A stretch of 32,082 bases of DNA from Clostridiaceae bacterium (GTDB lineage Bacteria; Bacillota; Clostridia; Saccharofermentanales; DTU023): assembly GCA_012839385.1 (NCBI GenBank), contig DUNL01000218.1, forward strand, positions 1 to 32,082. The letters are read 5' to 3'. The first letter of the stretch is position 1, and each line of letters opens with the position of its first letter. A program made the position numbers and the translations under genes. Below the pieces are notes generated by a model. It had not been told where the DNA came from. It was given only the letters and a program-made list of their open reading frames with translations, and searched no databases. Shown one piece after another: positions 14,820 through 23,982 of this stretch.

Positions 14820-16226
14820 TTAGTTCACCTGTCGGATCAGATCGATGGTGTCACCGTCCCGATACCTTACTTCGGCAACGATACGGCCATCATGTTCCAG
14901 GTCTTTCGGCGTGCCACATATCTTCTCAGCTAGTTGTCGCAATTCGTCTATGGAGCTAATCTTCAGTCCGGCTTGTCGCAGACGTGTGGCCAGCTCTGTT
15001 TGACGCGGATTTACCGCTACGCCATATTGAGTAACCAACATATCCACTGTAGAGCCGGGAGTAGAAATAGTATGTACCCGGTCTACGATCAAAGGCAATC
15101 TGGCACGCGTCAAAGGCGCGATAATAATCGCTAACTTAGCGCCCGCGGCCGTATCGCTATGCCCACCGGAACCACCCATAATCAAGCCTTGGGAATTAGT
15201 ATGGACATTGACATTAAAGTCAGTATCAATTTCAGTCGCGCCCAAGATTACAACATCCAGACTATCGACAACAGCGCTGGCCGCCGTCGGGCTGGCATAA
15301 TGAGCGGCGGAAATCTCCCTATGAGCCGGATTGTCTCTGATTGATCGCGCCGCGTCCAGATCAAAACACTGAACATCTAAAAGAGTCTCAAAGTAGCCCC
15401 AACTGTGCATTTCTACCAACTTTGAAGTTATGCCTCCGGAGGCAAAGCTACCTTGTATTTTCTGACGCTCCATTATCTTTTCCAGAGCATAAGCCACAGC
15501 CAATGAAGCTCCGCCCGCGCCGGTCTGAAAGGAAAATCCGTCCCGCAATAATCCTGAGGCCTCGATAGCTGCCGCTGCCATATCAGCCATCAACAGACCC
15601 ACCGGATCCCTGGTAATCCTGGTTGTACCGGAAACAATACCGGACGGGTCACCAATCTGCTCAACAGCGACCACATAATCAACTTCCGTCTCAGCGATCG
15701 AAAAATCCGCCAAAGGATAGGGCACAAGATTATCCGTGATGGCCACCACCTTATCAGCATAGCGGGCATCAGAAAAAGCATAGCCAAGGGAGCCACAAGC
15801 TGACTGGCCGTATTTGCCGCTGAGATTACCACAAATATCCGCTGTCGGTGCCGCGACGAAGGCGACATCAATATGCGCCGTACCTCTTTCTAAATCCGCC
15901 GGTCTGCCCCCATGACTGCGAAAAACTACAGGCCGTTCTAACAGTCCTCGGGAAAGAGCTCGCCCAACTAAGGCGCCGCAATAATTGCATTCCAGACCCG
16001 TCACGGTACCATCCCTGATCAGATCTAGAAGCGGCAGATGGCAGTCAAAAATCGCGCTGGCATTGATTGTCAGATCCTTCAGACCTAGCTTTCTAGCCGC
16101 CGCCAGCACCATATTCAAGACATAATCGCCATTTCTAAGATGATGATGAAAAGATAAGGTCATCCCATCCTTAAGCTCCAGTAACTGTAAAGCTTCACTG
16201 AGTGATTCTAATACCTTTGATTTCAT
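14820..16226 (-). CDS. citF: Citrate/citramalate lyase alpha subunit (CitF), short N-terminus
   Basis: CoA-transferase-type subunit: it swaps the acetyl group on the acyl carrier CitD for the incoming acid, forming citramalyl-ACP (citryl-ACP in true citrate lyase). Strong CitF motifs are DGMTLSFHHHLRNGDYVLN (20-38), RSHGGRPADLE, CGSLGYAFSDARYADKVV, GFSFQTGAGGASLAV, EIDTDFNVNVHTNS, STPGSTVDMLVTQYG and a C-terminal VRYRDGDTIDLIRQV. The 468-residue protein lacks the roughly 40 residues that precede this core in enteric CitF. The ATG overlaps the citE stop (ATGA), so the short form is genuine. The pathway context makes citramalate the likely substrate; the sequence alone does not separate it from citrate. 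Confidence 0.92.
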   Translation of the reverse strand: MKSKVLESLSEALQLLELKDGMTLSFHHHLRNGDYVLNMVLAAARKLGLKDLTINASAIFDCHLPLLDLIRDGTVTGLECNYCGALVGRALSRGLLERPVVFRSHGGRPADLERGTAHIDVAFVAAPTADICGNLSGKYGQSACGSLGYAFSDARYADKVVAITDNLVPYPLADFSIAETEVDYVVAVEQIGDPSGIVSGTTRITRDPVGLLMADMAAAAIEASGLLRDGFSFQTGAGGASLAVAYALEKIMERQKIQGSFASGGITSKLVEMHSWGYFETLLDVQCFDLDAARSIRDNPAHREISAAHYASPTAASAVVDSLDVVILGATEIDTDFNVNVHTNSQGLIMGGSGGHSDTAAGAKLAIIIAPLTRARLPLIVDRVHTISTPGSTVDMLVTQYGVAVNPRQTELATRLRQAGLKISSIDELRQLAEKICGTPKDLEHDGRIVAEVRYRDGDTIDLIRQVN

Positions 16227-17107
16227 TTTATTGACCTTTCATCATCTACCAGCAGTCCCAGTTCTCTAGCTTCAGTAAGAACCTGGCGGGCGCGAGCGGC
16301 AATCGGAGCGTCGATCATCTTACCATGTAACGAGACAGCTCCTTTTCCCGCGCGCTTACCTGCTTCCAAAGCTGCCATGACTTCAAGCGCGTAGGTAATC
16401 GCTTCCGGCCGGGGACTGAAAACTTCATTAATAGCTTGGAGATGACGTGGTGAAATAGCCGCTTTGCCGGAAAAACCAAGGCCGCGAGCCAGAGTGGCAT
16501 CATCAACAAGCCCCTCATCATCTTGTACATCCGTAAAAGGCGTATCAATAGCATCTATTCCAGCTGCCCTGGCAGCCATAACCAAACGCGATCTGCTGTA
16601 GAATATTTCCCGGCCCTGTTTAGTGCGTAGGCAGCGCAGATCTGCCGCTAGATCCTCCGCTCCTAGAAAAAGAGCCACAACTCTTTCTGAAGCGGTCGCG
16701 ATATCATAGGCTTGTTCAATACCTAGAGCAGTTTCTATAAGAGGAATTATTCGGGTAGAACCTACTTCTATACCGTGTAGCTTCTCCAAGTCGGTTAGAG
16801 CGGAAGAAACCTGTCTAACCGTTTCAACGCAACTCTTAGCTGACATTATTACATCAGGCGCGCGAGGAATTACAGTCTCCAAGTCCTGGCGCCAATGGTC
16901 ACTATCAAGGGGATTAATACGTATAATAATTTCCTGTGAGTAATCGATGGAGCTTAAGGCGGAAGACACAAGCAATCTGGCAGCATCTTTTTGGTCCGGG
17001 GCGACAGCATCTTCTAAGTCCATAATTAAACAGTCCGCAGGCAAAACCGCTCCATTTTGGAGCATAACAGGACTGTTACCCGGCAAGAACAAAAGTGATC
17101 TTCTCAT
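16223..17107 (-). CDS. citE: Citrate/citramalate lyase beta subunit (CitE)
   Basis: Lyase subunit of the HpcH/HpaI-CitE fold: it cleaves the acyl-ACP formed by CitF, here probably (S)-citramalyl-ACP to pyruvate and acetyl-ACP. Visible motifs are RSLLFLPGNSP (3-13), DCLIMDLEDAVAPDQKDAAR (25-44) with the acidic metal ligand region, IIIRINPLDSDHW with the substrate Arg, IIPLIETALGIEQAYDIA with the metal-binding Glu, LGAEDLAADL, GFSGKAAISPRHL, and VSLHGKMIDAPI near the end. The 294 residues match citrate lyase beta chains. It lies one base after citD and overlaps citF by four bases. Confidence 0.93.
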   Translation of the reverse strand: MRRSLLFLPGNSPVMLQNGAVLPADCLIMDLEDAVAPDQKDAARLLVSSALSSIDYSQEIIIRINPLDSDHWRQDLETVIPRAPDVIMSAKSCVETVRQVSSALTDLEKLHGIEVGSTRIIPLIETALGIEQAYDIATASERVVALFLGAEDLAADLRCLRTKQGREIFYSRSRLVMAARAAGIDAIDTPFTDVQDDEGLVDDATLARGLGFSGKAAISPRHLQAINEVFSPRPEAITYALEVMAALEAGKRAGKGAVSLHGKMIDAPIAARARQVLTEARELGLLVDDERSIK

Positions 17108-17108
17108 T

Positions 17109-17378
17109 TCAGTCCTCCTGCTTGGCCGCGCGCCTGACAGCAGTTTCCAAACGAGCGCGAATAGTGCAGTCCAAAGCGCCCTGATCCTGTAATTTTATCA
17201 CACCCGTCTCAACCTTCAAACGCGCTAAAACCTCTCGGCAGGTTGCCTCGATCTTGTCTCCATACTGGGCCAGAACCGGGGACTCTATTTCCAGACTAAG
17301 GGTTTCGGCAGGATATACGGTTACCAAAACATCACTGGATTCCAGTGTTCCCGAACTGGCTTCACGCAAAATTTTCAT
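17109..17378 (-). CDS. citD: Citrate/citramalate lyase gamma subunit, acyl carrier protein (CitD)
   Basis: Acyl carrier of the lyase complex, 89 residues. The attachment motif GTLESSDV (10-17) places Ser14 where CitD carries the phosphoribosyl-dephospho-CoA arm. The C-terminal LQDQGALDCTIRARLETAVRRA is the conserved tail of the family. It stands between the P-loop/AlaX fusion gene (23 bases upstream) and citE (one base downstream), giving the usual D-E-F order. Confidence 0.93.
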   Translation of the reverse strand: MKILREASSGTLESSDVLVTVYPAETLSLEIESPVLAQYGDKIEATCREVLARLKVETGVIKLQDQGALDCTIRARLETAVRRAAKQED

Positions 17379-17401
17379 TAATTACCTCTTTAAAGATACG
17401 A

Positions 17402-18331
17402 TTAACCCGGTAAAGTAAGCTGATTCAACTCACTTAACTTAAACTCATGATCAACAGCTACCAGGCCCACCATCATATAGCGTCCTGTAATGGAATCACG
17501 GATAAACTCGTGATATAGCTTAAAATTCTCGATTTCTCCCGTAGATTCGACATGCATTCTCGGGCCGGTACAGAAATGCCTTTGATCGCCTATTAGTATA
17601 TGGGTATCATCCACATACGATACCGGCAGATCTTCCGCTATTAAATCCTTAACTTTTTCTTCGAGCTCACGCAAATCAATCTCCGGTTTTTCATCAAAGG
17701 AAAGAATGAAGCCGTGCCGAACCTCAGCATGTTCGTAGCGATATACCCGATAGTCCGACAAAGAATAGGCTACTAAATCTTCCGCTGTATGGGTCATCCT
17801 GCGGTAGGGAATAGATTTATAGACAATTTTTTTCACATGGTCCGGTTCCGGCCCGAAAATATTAGGACGAGTAACAATAATCTCCTCCCCCAGACCCAAC
17901 ATCAGATGAGCGTTTCTGCCCAGATAAGGATAGATAAGATCGAAATGCTCTACAATTACGCGTTTTTTACGGTCAACCGCCTCGTTGATCGCGCTGGCCA
18001 ACTCATGCATCTGGTAAAAAGCGGATTCAAAGCGAATATCTAAATGGTAAGTGTGGGGGCTAAAAAAGCCTGTATCATCTAAATCCATAATAGGCAACGG
18101 TCTTACATTTACCCCCTCATCATCATTAGTCAACTCTAAACCCGGAAACATACCTTTAATCAAAATACTTTTACCGGAGCCACTATCACCTACCAGTCCA
18201 ATTAAAAGATCAAAAGGACTTAAATACTGCTGAGCGATCTGCATGCCCTGATCTGCCAGACGCGGCATACCGCGTGGAGATAATAAGACACTGTAAAGAT
18301 GATTTTTCTGCATACGGGCCGAATAAGACAT
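17402..18331 (-). CDS. P-loop NTPase fused to an alanyl-tRNA-editing (AlaX/SAD)-like domain
   Basis: Unknown function, 309 residues. Residues about 40-165 form a kinase-like P-loop domain: LIGLVGDSGSGKSILIKG with Walker A GDSGSGKS (48-55), IMDLDDTG (81-88), and RVIVEHFDLIYPYL (124-137) after a predicted strand. Residues about 175-280 resemble the AlaRS editing and second-additional domain: RMTHTAEDLVAYSL (178-191) aligns with the HTATHLL motif, GFILSFD (207-213) with the LRFDF strand, LREL-EEKV and DLPV follow in the expected order, and HFCTGPRMHVESTGEIENFK (252-271) aligns with CGGTHVxNTGEIGxFK. Putative metal ligands are His181, Cys254 and His260; the fourth position is Asp185 instead of His. 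AAAGGAG precedes ATG. It sits between mal and citD. I recall similar proteins being named for an alanine-tRNA synthetase second additional domain. It is not an alanyl-tRNA synthetase, since no aminoacylation core is present. Confidence 0.8.
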   Translation of the reverse strand: MSYSARMQKNHLYSVLLSPRGMPRLADQGMQIAQQYLSPFDLLIGLVGDSGSGKSILIKGMFPGLELTNDDEGVNVRPLPIMDLDDTGFFSPHTYHLDIRFESAFYQMHELASAINEAVDRKKRVIVEHFDLIYPYLGRNAHLMLGLGEEIIVTRPNIFGPEPDHVKKIVYKSIPYRRMTHTAEDLVAYSLSDYRVYRYEHAEVRHGFILSFDEKPEIDLRELEEKVKDLIAEDLPVSYVDDTHILIGDQRHFCTGPRMHVESTGEIENFKLYHEFIRDSITGRYMMVGLVAVDHEFKLSELNQLTLPG

Positions 18332-18377
18332 AGCGCGGCTCCTTTCATCGTTTATGGAATTATTCTAGCATAGTAAT

Positions 18378-19625
18378 CTAACGAACCCCCGACTTGCGTA
18401 GGGCAATTATCCTTTGCATCTCGTTATAGGCGATCATGATCGCCTCATCAACGCCCATTCCCGGCTTAGCTAGTATCTGATCAGCCTGAACCGCCATAGC
18501 GACCTGGACACAGATCATGGTAGATCTATCTGTCTCATTACAAGTTCCACCCTGATAGGCGCCGATACCTTTCTCCTTACAGTAGAGAATCGCTTCTATG
18601 GTGTGGTTTAGACCACCCAAGTCAGGAGTTTTAACCTGAATAATATGTCCGGCTTTAGCGTCAGCGAAAGCCATAACATCCTCAACTGTATTGCACCATT
18701 CGTCAGCCACTAACTCTACTGACAAGCCTCTCTTGTCAACTTCCGCGGTCAGTTCTGATAAGCATTTGATCTGAGAATCGCGATCTCCGGCGTCAATGGG
18801 ACCCTCGATTCTAAGCTTAAACGGCTTGACGATTTCTTCCAGCTCAGCTAAATAATCGGCTATACGGGAAATATTATGTACGCCGAAGGCCAAACCTATA
18901 GTACCGTAAACATCGATTTGGATAATCGGTTGATAGCTTTCCTCCGGTCGGATCTCTCTGATACGCTTAACTAACCAATGCAAATATTCCGCCAAAAGCT
19001 CACCTTCTCTGCCTAGCTTAGTCTCTACATTGTTGATCAGAGCATGCGGCAGAACGGGAACACCCTTAATAATCATTTTGTCGGCATTGTTGTAGCGGTC
19101 ATCCCCTGATTGGGTAAAGATCGGAATCAGCTCATCGGCAACGTTCAAACCATACTCTTCCGCGATAACATCGCACATCAACTTATTATTCTTAAGTCCT
19201 ACGGCATGGAGCAGAACCTGACTTACTCCATAGCGGATCGCCGTATGAAGCTTCTTACCATTAACTCTGATATCATCCAGTTCCGCGGCCATTTCCCGAA
19301 AAGTCGTAATTTCTCTGCCTTCAAAATGGGGAGCGACATATTTGTCAATTACCGGGATGTATTCAGATGAGAGAAAGAGCGGATCCCTGCCACCGGCGCC
19401 GGAATACTGCACCGCGGCGCAATCTGCCCAGGCAATTTGATTATCTTCCAATTGCAACATCACCGAAATTGATTCACCGGGTTGGCGCACCGAGGTAAAA
19501 CCCGGCGTTACAGGTTCACCAATATAGCGAGCTCCATCAGCGACAGCTCCCTGCCTGATAGCAAGCTGATCATCAAAGTAGAATCCTGTTAAACCGGGGG
19601 CGCAAACCATTTTTTTAATTTTCAT
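18378..19625 (-). CDS. mal: Methylaspartate ammonia-lyase
   Basis: Enolase-superfamily enzyme that removes ammonia from (2S,3S)-3-methylaspartate to give mesaconate, the second pathway step. It looks close to the C. tetanomorphum enzyme over its whole length (415 versus about 413 residues): GLTGFYFDDQ (11-20), CAAVQYSGAGGRDPLF (69-84), FTQSGDDRYNNADKMIIKG, PHALINN. Catalytic and metal residues are present: His194, Asp238 (IQIDVYG), Glu274 (RIEGP), Asp308 (VADEW) and the base Lys332 (VKTPDLGG). GCDxG-like GGTCNETDRS follows. AAGGAG lies before ATG. It is directly downstream of glmE, as in other glutamate-fermenting clusters. Confidence 0.96.
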   Translation of the reverse strand: MKIKKMVCAPGLTGFYFDDQLAIRQGAVADGARYIGEPVTPGFTSVRQPGESISVMLQLEDNQIAWADCAAVQYSGAGGRDPLFLSSEYIPVIDKYVAPHFEGREITTFREMAAELDDIRVNGKKLHTAIRYGVSQVLLHAVGLKNNKLMCDVIAEEYGLNVADELIPIFTQSGDDRYNNADKMIIKGVPVLPHALINNVETKLGREGELLAEYLHWLVKRIREIRPEESYQPIIQIDVYGTIGLAFGVHNISRIADYLAELEEIVKPFKLRIEGPIDAGDRDSQIKCLSELTAEVDKRGLSVELVADEWCNTVEDVMAFADAKAGHIIQVKTPDLGGLNHTIEAILYCKEKGIGAYQGGTCNETDRSTMICVQVAMAVQADQILAKPGMGVDEAIMIAYNEMQRIIALRKSGVR

Positions 19626-19666
19626 TCTCTTCTCCTTAAGAAAAATATTATAGAATTTTATAGTAA

Positions 19667-21118
19667 TCAGCGCGGGCGGCCTACCAGTCGCCCTTTACTG
19701 ATAGCATAAACATCATCAATGACCATCTGGAACGAGGCTTGTCTATTTTCATAATTTGCCCTCTCTTCCAGTTTCTGTTTGTGGAAATCAAGCAACTCCG
19801 GTGGTAAAGGAACATTACCGGGATGGAAAAGTCTAATACAACCCTCGTTGTCTCTGGCCGGCAACATCTTGCCGGCGTTAAAACGGCTGGGAGCAAAGGG
19901 AATGTCTAAGACACCGGCTTCAAAAGCCCTGATTGTGCCTTGGGCGACATCGCCTTCTCCAAGCTCCAGCACTTTTTCCAATACCGCTCTGGTTTCCGCC
20001 GCGATAATAACTTTTTCGTCTTTCAAGCTATAGGTGTTCAAGCTTTGCTCACCCAACATAGAAATCAGTTGTCTCGTCGTGCGTAGACCGGCCGCGTTTG
20101 CCTCCTTGGTAGGAACGCCCATCGCCTCATGAGGTGTCTTTACAATAACCTTGGTGGCGTGAGACAAGGCCGCTACCGAGCTACCCCAGGCAATAACGGC
20201 GTAGGCTTTAGCCTCATCTTGAGGAAAACCGCCCATCCATTGGTGCAGTACTGTTGTTACATTGACATCTCCATAACCGAAACGGCGCAGATACTCATCG
20301 GTCAAGGATTGTAGAGTTTGAATCGCGGCTACGTCCTGCACTAAATTACCACATTGTCCGTAGCCGACAGTAATATTGCGTACCCCCTGCTCAGCGGCCA
20401 ATAAGCTTTCGATCACAGCGATCGCGTGAGAAATAAAGGGTGGAACCAGGGTTCCGGTCAAAGGACCATATGGTTCACGATTAATCGGGCAACCGGCTTC
20501 TTCATATAATCCGGTCAATCTATCTACATATTGCCAATCTCTTATTGTCGTCTCTAAAGGCACCGACTTGGCATAGGGTATATTATAGGAGATACTCCCT
20601 CCTTCGTAACTGGTAAAGCCTCCGGCATAGGATATTTCCGTCAGCAGTCTGGCGTCCGGAGTCCCGTGCCGGATTTGCACCGGGATATCGAGACTATCAA
20701 TAATTTGTCGGCAGCCGAACACACCATGATTTACGGCCGGAAAGCCATTTAACATTGACTTGTTCTCACGCACTGACTCTTCAATACCTATTTCTGCTTC
20801 TTTGTACCTGTTCTGGCGCGTATAGCTGTCAATAGTTGTCGGAAGCAGATCCGCCTCACCTTCTTCCTGCAGATAAGTTAATAGTTTAATATGCTGAGGT
20901 ATTAAAGCCACGCCTGCTCGCGGTTGGATCAATGTCGTGCCTTCTTCTTTCGCCTGATTCAATTTATGACTAAAAACTTTCCCGGCGGACAGAGATTGAT
21001 GGTAGGCTACTGCCTCATTGAAGTCAACATCACGACCGGTAGGCCATTGAGAAAGAACCTCATTTTGGACGGCGCTGAATTCGTCCATACTAAGCTTTTG
21101 TGCTGTAAGATTACTCAT
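19667..21118 (-). CDS. glmE: Glutamate mutase epsilon subunit
   Basis: Catalytic TIM-barrel subunit of coenzyme-B12-dependent glutamate mutase, interconverting L-glutamate and (2S,3S)-3-methylaspartate. The length (483 residues) matches clostridial GlmE. The substrate-binding residues I recall from the C. cochlearium enzyme appear with a shift of one: the arginine claw Arg67 (QPRAG), Arg101 (YTRQN) and Arg150 (QIRHG), the base Glu172 (SYEGG), Tyr178 and Tyr182. The signature [14 protein letters not shown] (169-182) is intact. It overlaps glmL by eight bases and has AAGGAG upstream. GlmS supplies the cobalamin-binding domain to form the active complex. Confidence 0.96.
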   Translation of the reverse strand: MSNLTAQKLSMDEFSAVQNEVLSQWPTGRDVDFNEAVAYHQSLSAGKVFSHKLNQAKEEGTTLIQPRAGVALIPQHIKLLTYLQEEGEADLLPTTIDSYTRQNRYKEAEIGIEESVRENKSMLNGFPAVNHGVFGCRQIIDSLDIPVQIRHGTPDARLLTEISYAGGFTSYEGGSISYNIPYAKSVPLETTIRDWQYVDRLTGLYEEAGCPINREPYGPLTGTLVPPFISHAIAVIESLLAAEQGVRNITVGYGQCGNLVQDVAAIQTLQSLTDEYLRRFGYGDVNVTTVLHQWMGGFPQDEAKAYAVIAWGSSVAALSHATKVIVKTPHEAMGVPTKEANAAGLRTTRQLISMLGEQSLNTYSLKDEKVIIAAETRAVLEKVLELGEGDVAQGTIRAFEAGVLDIPFAPSRFNAGKMLPARDNEGCIRLFHPGNVPLPPELLDFHKQKLEERANYENRQASFQMVIDDVYAISKGRLVGRPR

Positions 21119-22487
21119 TAAGTAACTCCTTTTTCATAATTCTTATTGCCGTCTCCGGACATCTTTCCGATAGTACGCCCATCGCTGAAAGAATATATTT
21201 TTTATCTATTAAGAAATCAGCTCGTTCCGGTCTTAATATCCCGGCTTCTTGAGGATCATAGAGGGAAAATTTTAAAATATCCGCGAGTTTGCGCGCGTAA
21301 ATTAAAGCCCCCCCGGTGAGTACTATTTTTCTGACAGATCTCAGATCCTTACCTGTTTGAGCGTAAGCAGCTCCCAGCGGAGTATAGAATTCCTCCAGTC
21401 TACCCACATGTCTGCCGCTGGCGATTTTTATGGCCATGCTGGCAAGAGCATAATCCAGGGCTTCCATTTCGTCAGTATTCGGTAAGAGCGCGGGATTCTC
21501 CTGACAAGCTGAACTCCAGTATTCTATACGATCAACGCTAAGTCCGGACAGCTCTGCCAATTTATTTAAACCCGCCTCCTCAACTATTCCCGAGAGCCCG
21601 TACCTCATACCTAAATCCCCTTCCACTGTCCTTTTAGCATATGGTTCCGGCAAACCTTTAACTATTGTTGTGGAAGACAAAGGGAAACCATTAGCGATAG
21701 AATAAATATCCGTCGTAGCGCCACCTAAATCAATGGCCATCAATTCACCGATACCATCTTCTTTTTCTGTGCCTTCCGCCAGGACAATCATCGCTTTAAG
21801 CATTGCTTGCGGAGTAGGCATCATAATTCCGGATATTAGGCCTTCTATTTTTGACAAACCCTTAGCTTTGATAATTCTGGCCAGAAACAGATCACGAATC
21901 TTCTCTTGTACGGGCCCAACATTGATGGCGCCAAGCCTAGGCATTACATTAGGGCAAACAGTAATATCATAATCACGCAGGATCTTTCGGGCTTCATCGG
22001 CAGCAGTCCGATTCCCCGCGTAAACTATGGGACATTTTAACTTGGTCTCAGCTAGTCGTCTGGCATTATAGAGAATAACTTTCCGGTTGCCGCCATCAGT
22101 TCCTCCGGTCAAAAGAAAAATCTCCGGATCTATGGCCATAATGTCTTTTAAATCACTTTCAGTTAACTCATGAGAAAACACTTTAACTACTTTAGCGCCC
22201 GCTCCCAGAGCGGCACTTTTTGCCGCTTCAGCTGTTAGTTCGGGCATGAGTCCTGATACTACCATCCTTAAGCCACCGGCAGCAGATGAACAGGCCATCT
22301 GATCTGTAAATTCAATATTACCTATTCGTTTTTCCAATTTCTCCCGAGCCAAAGTAAGTCCGTCATTGATATCGGTGGCGACAGTAGTGTAGGCGGTAGA
22401 ATTACCAAGTACAATCGCTTGGTCCAGATCAACCGCGGTCAATTTAGTATAGGTACTGCCAAAATCGATCAGGAGAACAGCCTTCAT
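21111..22487 (-). CDS. glmL: Glutamate mutase reactivation factor GlmL (MutL)
   Basis: ATPase of the actin/Hsp70-like (ASKHA) superfamily that is thought to exchange damaged cobalamin in glutamate mutase. Phosphate-1 motif [15 protein letters not shown] is at residues 7-21, [12 protein letters not shown] near 125-136, phosphate-2 [16 protein letters not shown] near 248-263, and the adenosine motif [12 protein letters not shown] near 390-401. The 458 residues are normal for MutL. It lies between glmS (four-base overlap) and glmE (eight-base overlap), the standard S-L-E order. Confidence 0.94.
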   Translation of the reverse strand: MKAVLLIDFGSTYTKLTAVDLDQAIVLGNSTAYTTVATDINDGLTLAREKLEKRIGNIEFTDQMACSSAAGGLRMVVSGLMPELTAEAAKSAALGAGAKVVKVFSHELTESDLKDIMAIDPEIFLLTGGTDGGNRKVILYNARRLAETKLKCPIVYAGNRTAADEARKILRDYDITVCPNVMPRLGAINVGPVQEKIRDLFLARIIKAKGLSKIEGLISGIMMPTPQAMLKAMIVLAEGTEKEDGIGELMAIDLGGATTDIYSIANGFPLSSTTIVKGLPEPYAKRTVEGDLGMRYGLSGIVEEAGLNKLAELSGLSVDRIEYWSSACQENPALLPNTDEMEALDYALASMAIKIASGRHVGRLEEFYTPLGAAYAQTGKDLRSVRKIVLTGGALIYARKLADILKFSLYDPQEAGILRPERADFLIDKKYILSAMGVLSERCPETAIRIMKKELLNE

Positions 22488-22963
22488 GTCAACTCCTCTC
22501 TCTTGGCATTTTGCGCTTCAATAAGTTTTCCGGCTTCTTTCTCGGAGCTTGTAAGAATTCCCAGATCTTTTTTTAAATAATAAATGTCTACATCAGGGGG
22601 AGTCCCCGGAGCAAAAACACGATCGAAACCCATCTTCTTGAACCTTTTCTCAACTTCTGAGAAGGGCTGTTTACCAACAACTATATTACCACCTACGTAC
22701 ATTAAAATGCCTTCCAGGCCGGCCTCATCCGCTTTGTCTCTCATGCCTCTGACATCTAATTCACCATGACCATAGAGAGAAGATATTAAAATAGCGTCGG
22801 CAGCAGTCTCTATTGCGGCGGCAATAAATTCTTCCTGTGAAACCATTACACCTAAATTAGTGACTTCAAAGCCTGCTTCACGGAAAGCGTATTCCAGAAT
22901 CCTGATACCAACCGCATGCACATCCGCTCCGATTACTCCAATAACTAAATGCTTCTTGTCCAT
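22484..22963 (-). CDS. glmS: Glutamate mutase sigma subunit, cobalamin-binding
   Basis: B12-binding subunit of glutamate mutase. The cobalamin motif DxHxxG is present as Asp14-Val-His16-Ala-Val-Gly19; His16 would ligate cobalt from below. The later Rossmann-like motifs [10 protein letters not shown] (about 61-70) and GGNIVVG (90-96) are also conserved. At 159 residues it is about 20 longer than clostridial GlmS because of a charged C-terminal tail ([19 protein letters not shown]). It should not be confused with glucosamine-6-phosphate synthase, which shares the symbol. It starts nine bases after the GntR gene and overlaps glmL by four bases. Confidence 0.95.
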   Translation of the reverse strand: MDKKHLVIGVIGADVHAVGIRILEYAFREAGFEVTNLGVMVSQEEFIAAAIETAADAILISSLYGHGELDVRGMRDKADEAGLEGILMYVGGNIVVGKQPFSEVEKRFKKMGFDRVFAPGTPPDVDIYYLKKDLGILTSSEKEAGKLIEAQNAKREELT

Positions 22964-22972
22964 CTTGATCCC

Positions 22973-23980
22973 CTATCTGCGCTTCAGTTTTTGTTTAGCT
23001 TCTTTATAGATAGCTGCCGAGGCTTCCGAAATATATAACCATGACCCGCGATCAACACGTAGATCATAGCGTAGAAGCTTAACATGCTCATGTGTAGCGG
23101 CCCTTAGTCTCTCTTCTTCTCTACGCGATATAAATTCAGTACAATGAGTTGGTACCAGCACCAGCTCTTGCCTCATGAGGAAATTAGTAAAATCTTCAGA
23201 ATCAGTAAGAAGAAATTTTTCTATCTCTGTATTCAGGCTGGCATAGTGTGAGAAATCCTCAACCATCCTGTCGAGAAATGTATGGCTAAAACTGAGTATA
23301 CCTACTTGTGCCTGAGAAGGTATACTACTTAGTTCGGTGACAGTAACAGGGGACAGAGTAAGCGCGAGCTGCATAACGGGTATTTTGCCTCTGACCATCT
23401 GTTCTAACTCAGCTTTGTTTTTTTCTTCACAGACCACGAGATCAAAATCCGCGGCCAATCTAAAGGGTTGTTCTCGTAAATCGGAGAGTAGAAAACGAAC
23501 GAAATCTACATTCGGGATATTAGCCAGGCTGTTAAGCATCACCGACCTTAATTCAGGTGATTCACCTACAATCGCGATACATACATTCCTGAATCTTTCT
23601 TCCTGTTGTCGCATTCTTAACTCCAAGAAAATTTGGATCTCCCGCAAAGAAAAATCAAGTTCCAGGAGGCTTTGTATCATATTATCTATAGCCTCCAGAG
23701 CCTGCTCTTTCCTGCTCCTTTGTTCGCCAACAGCAACTGTGGCGACATAGGTACCGCTACCTTGAATCATCTCAATCTGACCGGAATCTGCCAGCAATTG
23801 ATAGGCATGATTAGCCGTGCCGATTGAAACCTGCTTTTCTCTGGCAAATTCCCTAATAGTAGGAAGTTGTGTTCCAGCCTGAAGCTCACCGGCTTTGATC
23901 TGTCCCGAGACCTCTAAGGCCAACCTCTGGTAGAGAGGTATTTCCATATTATGTTCTGTGATAGCGGATTCAGGATTCAT
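22973..23980 (-). CDS. GntR-family transcriptional regulator in the pathway operon
   Basis: Residues about 14-80 are a GntR winged helix: LYQRLALEVSGQIKAGEL, LPTIREFAREKQVSIGTANH and the wing MIQGSGTYVA. A helical linker (about 85-130) follows, then about 200 residues (VCIAIVGESPELRSVMLNSL, FDLVVCEEKNKAELE, SFSHTFLDRMVEDF, then LVLVPTHCTEFI) that look like an alternating alpha/beta sensor domain. I do not recognise it as the common FCD, UTRA or aminotransferase-type effector domain. At 335 residues it is long for the YtrA-like group. It lies two bases after mesaconase beta and before glmS, so it is probably autoregulated. The operon promoter and the divergent promoter at 25390-25611 are the likely targets, with a pathway acid as effector (inferred). 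Confidence 0.85.
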   Translation of the reverse strand: MNPESAITEHNMEIPLYQRLALEVSGQIKAGELQAGTQLPTIREFAREKQVSIGTANHAYQLLADSGQIEMIQGSGTYVATVAVGEQRSRKEQALEAIDNMIQSLLELDFSLREIQIFLELRMRQQEERFRNVCIAIVGESPELRSVMLNSLANIPNVDFVRFLLSDLREQPFRLAADFDLVVCEEKNKAELEQMVRGKIPVMQLALTLSPVTVTELSSIPSQAQVGILSFSHTFLDRMVEDFSHYASLNTEIEKFLLTDSEDFTNFLMRQELVLVPTHCTEFISRREEERLRAATHEHVKLLRYDLRVDRGSWLYISEASAAIYKEAKQKLKRR

Positions 23981-23982
23981 TA

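Noticed and set aside
17402-18331. Calling this gene an alanyl-tRNA synthetase
   Set aside because: Only the editing/SAD-like part is present; there is no class-II aminoacylation core and the N-terminal half is a P-loop domain.
19647-19652. Minus-strand TATAAT between glmE and mal as an internal promoter
   Set aside because: The position 17 bases upstream is GC-rich with no -35 similarity, and no extended -10 is present; probably chance in an AT-rich gap.
22484-22963. glmS as glucosamine-6-phosphate synthase, and a glmS ribozyme upstream
   Set aside because: The protein is the cobalamin-binding mutase subunit with DxHxxG. The upstream gap is only nine bases, too short for a ribozyme.
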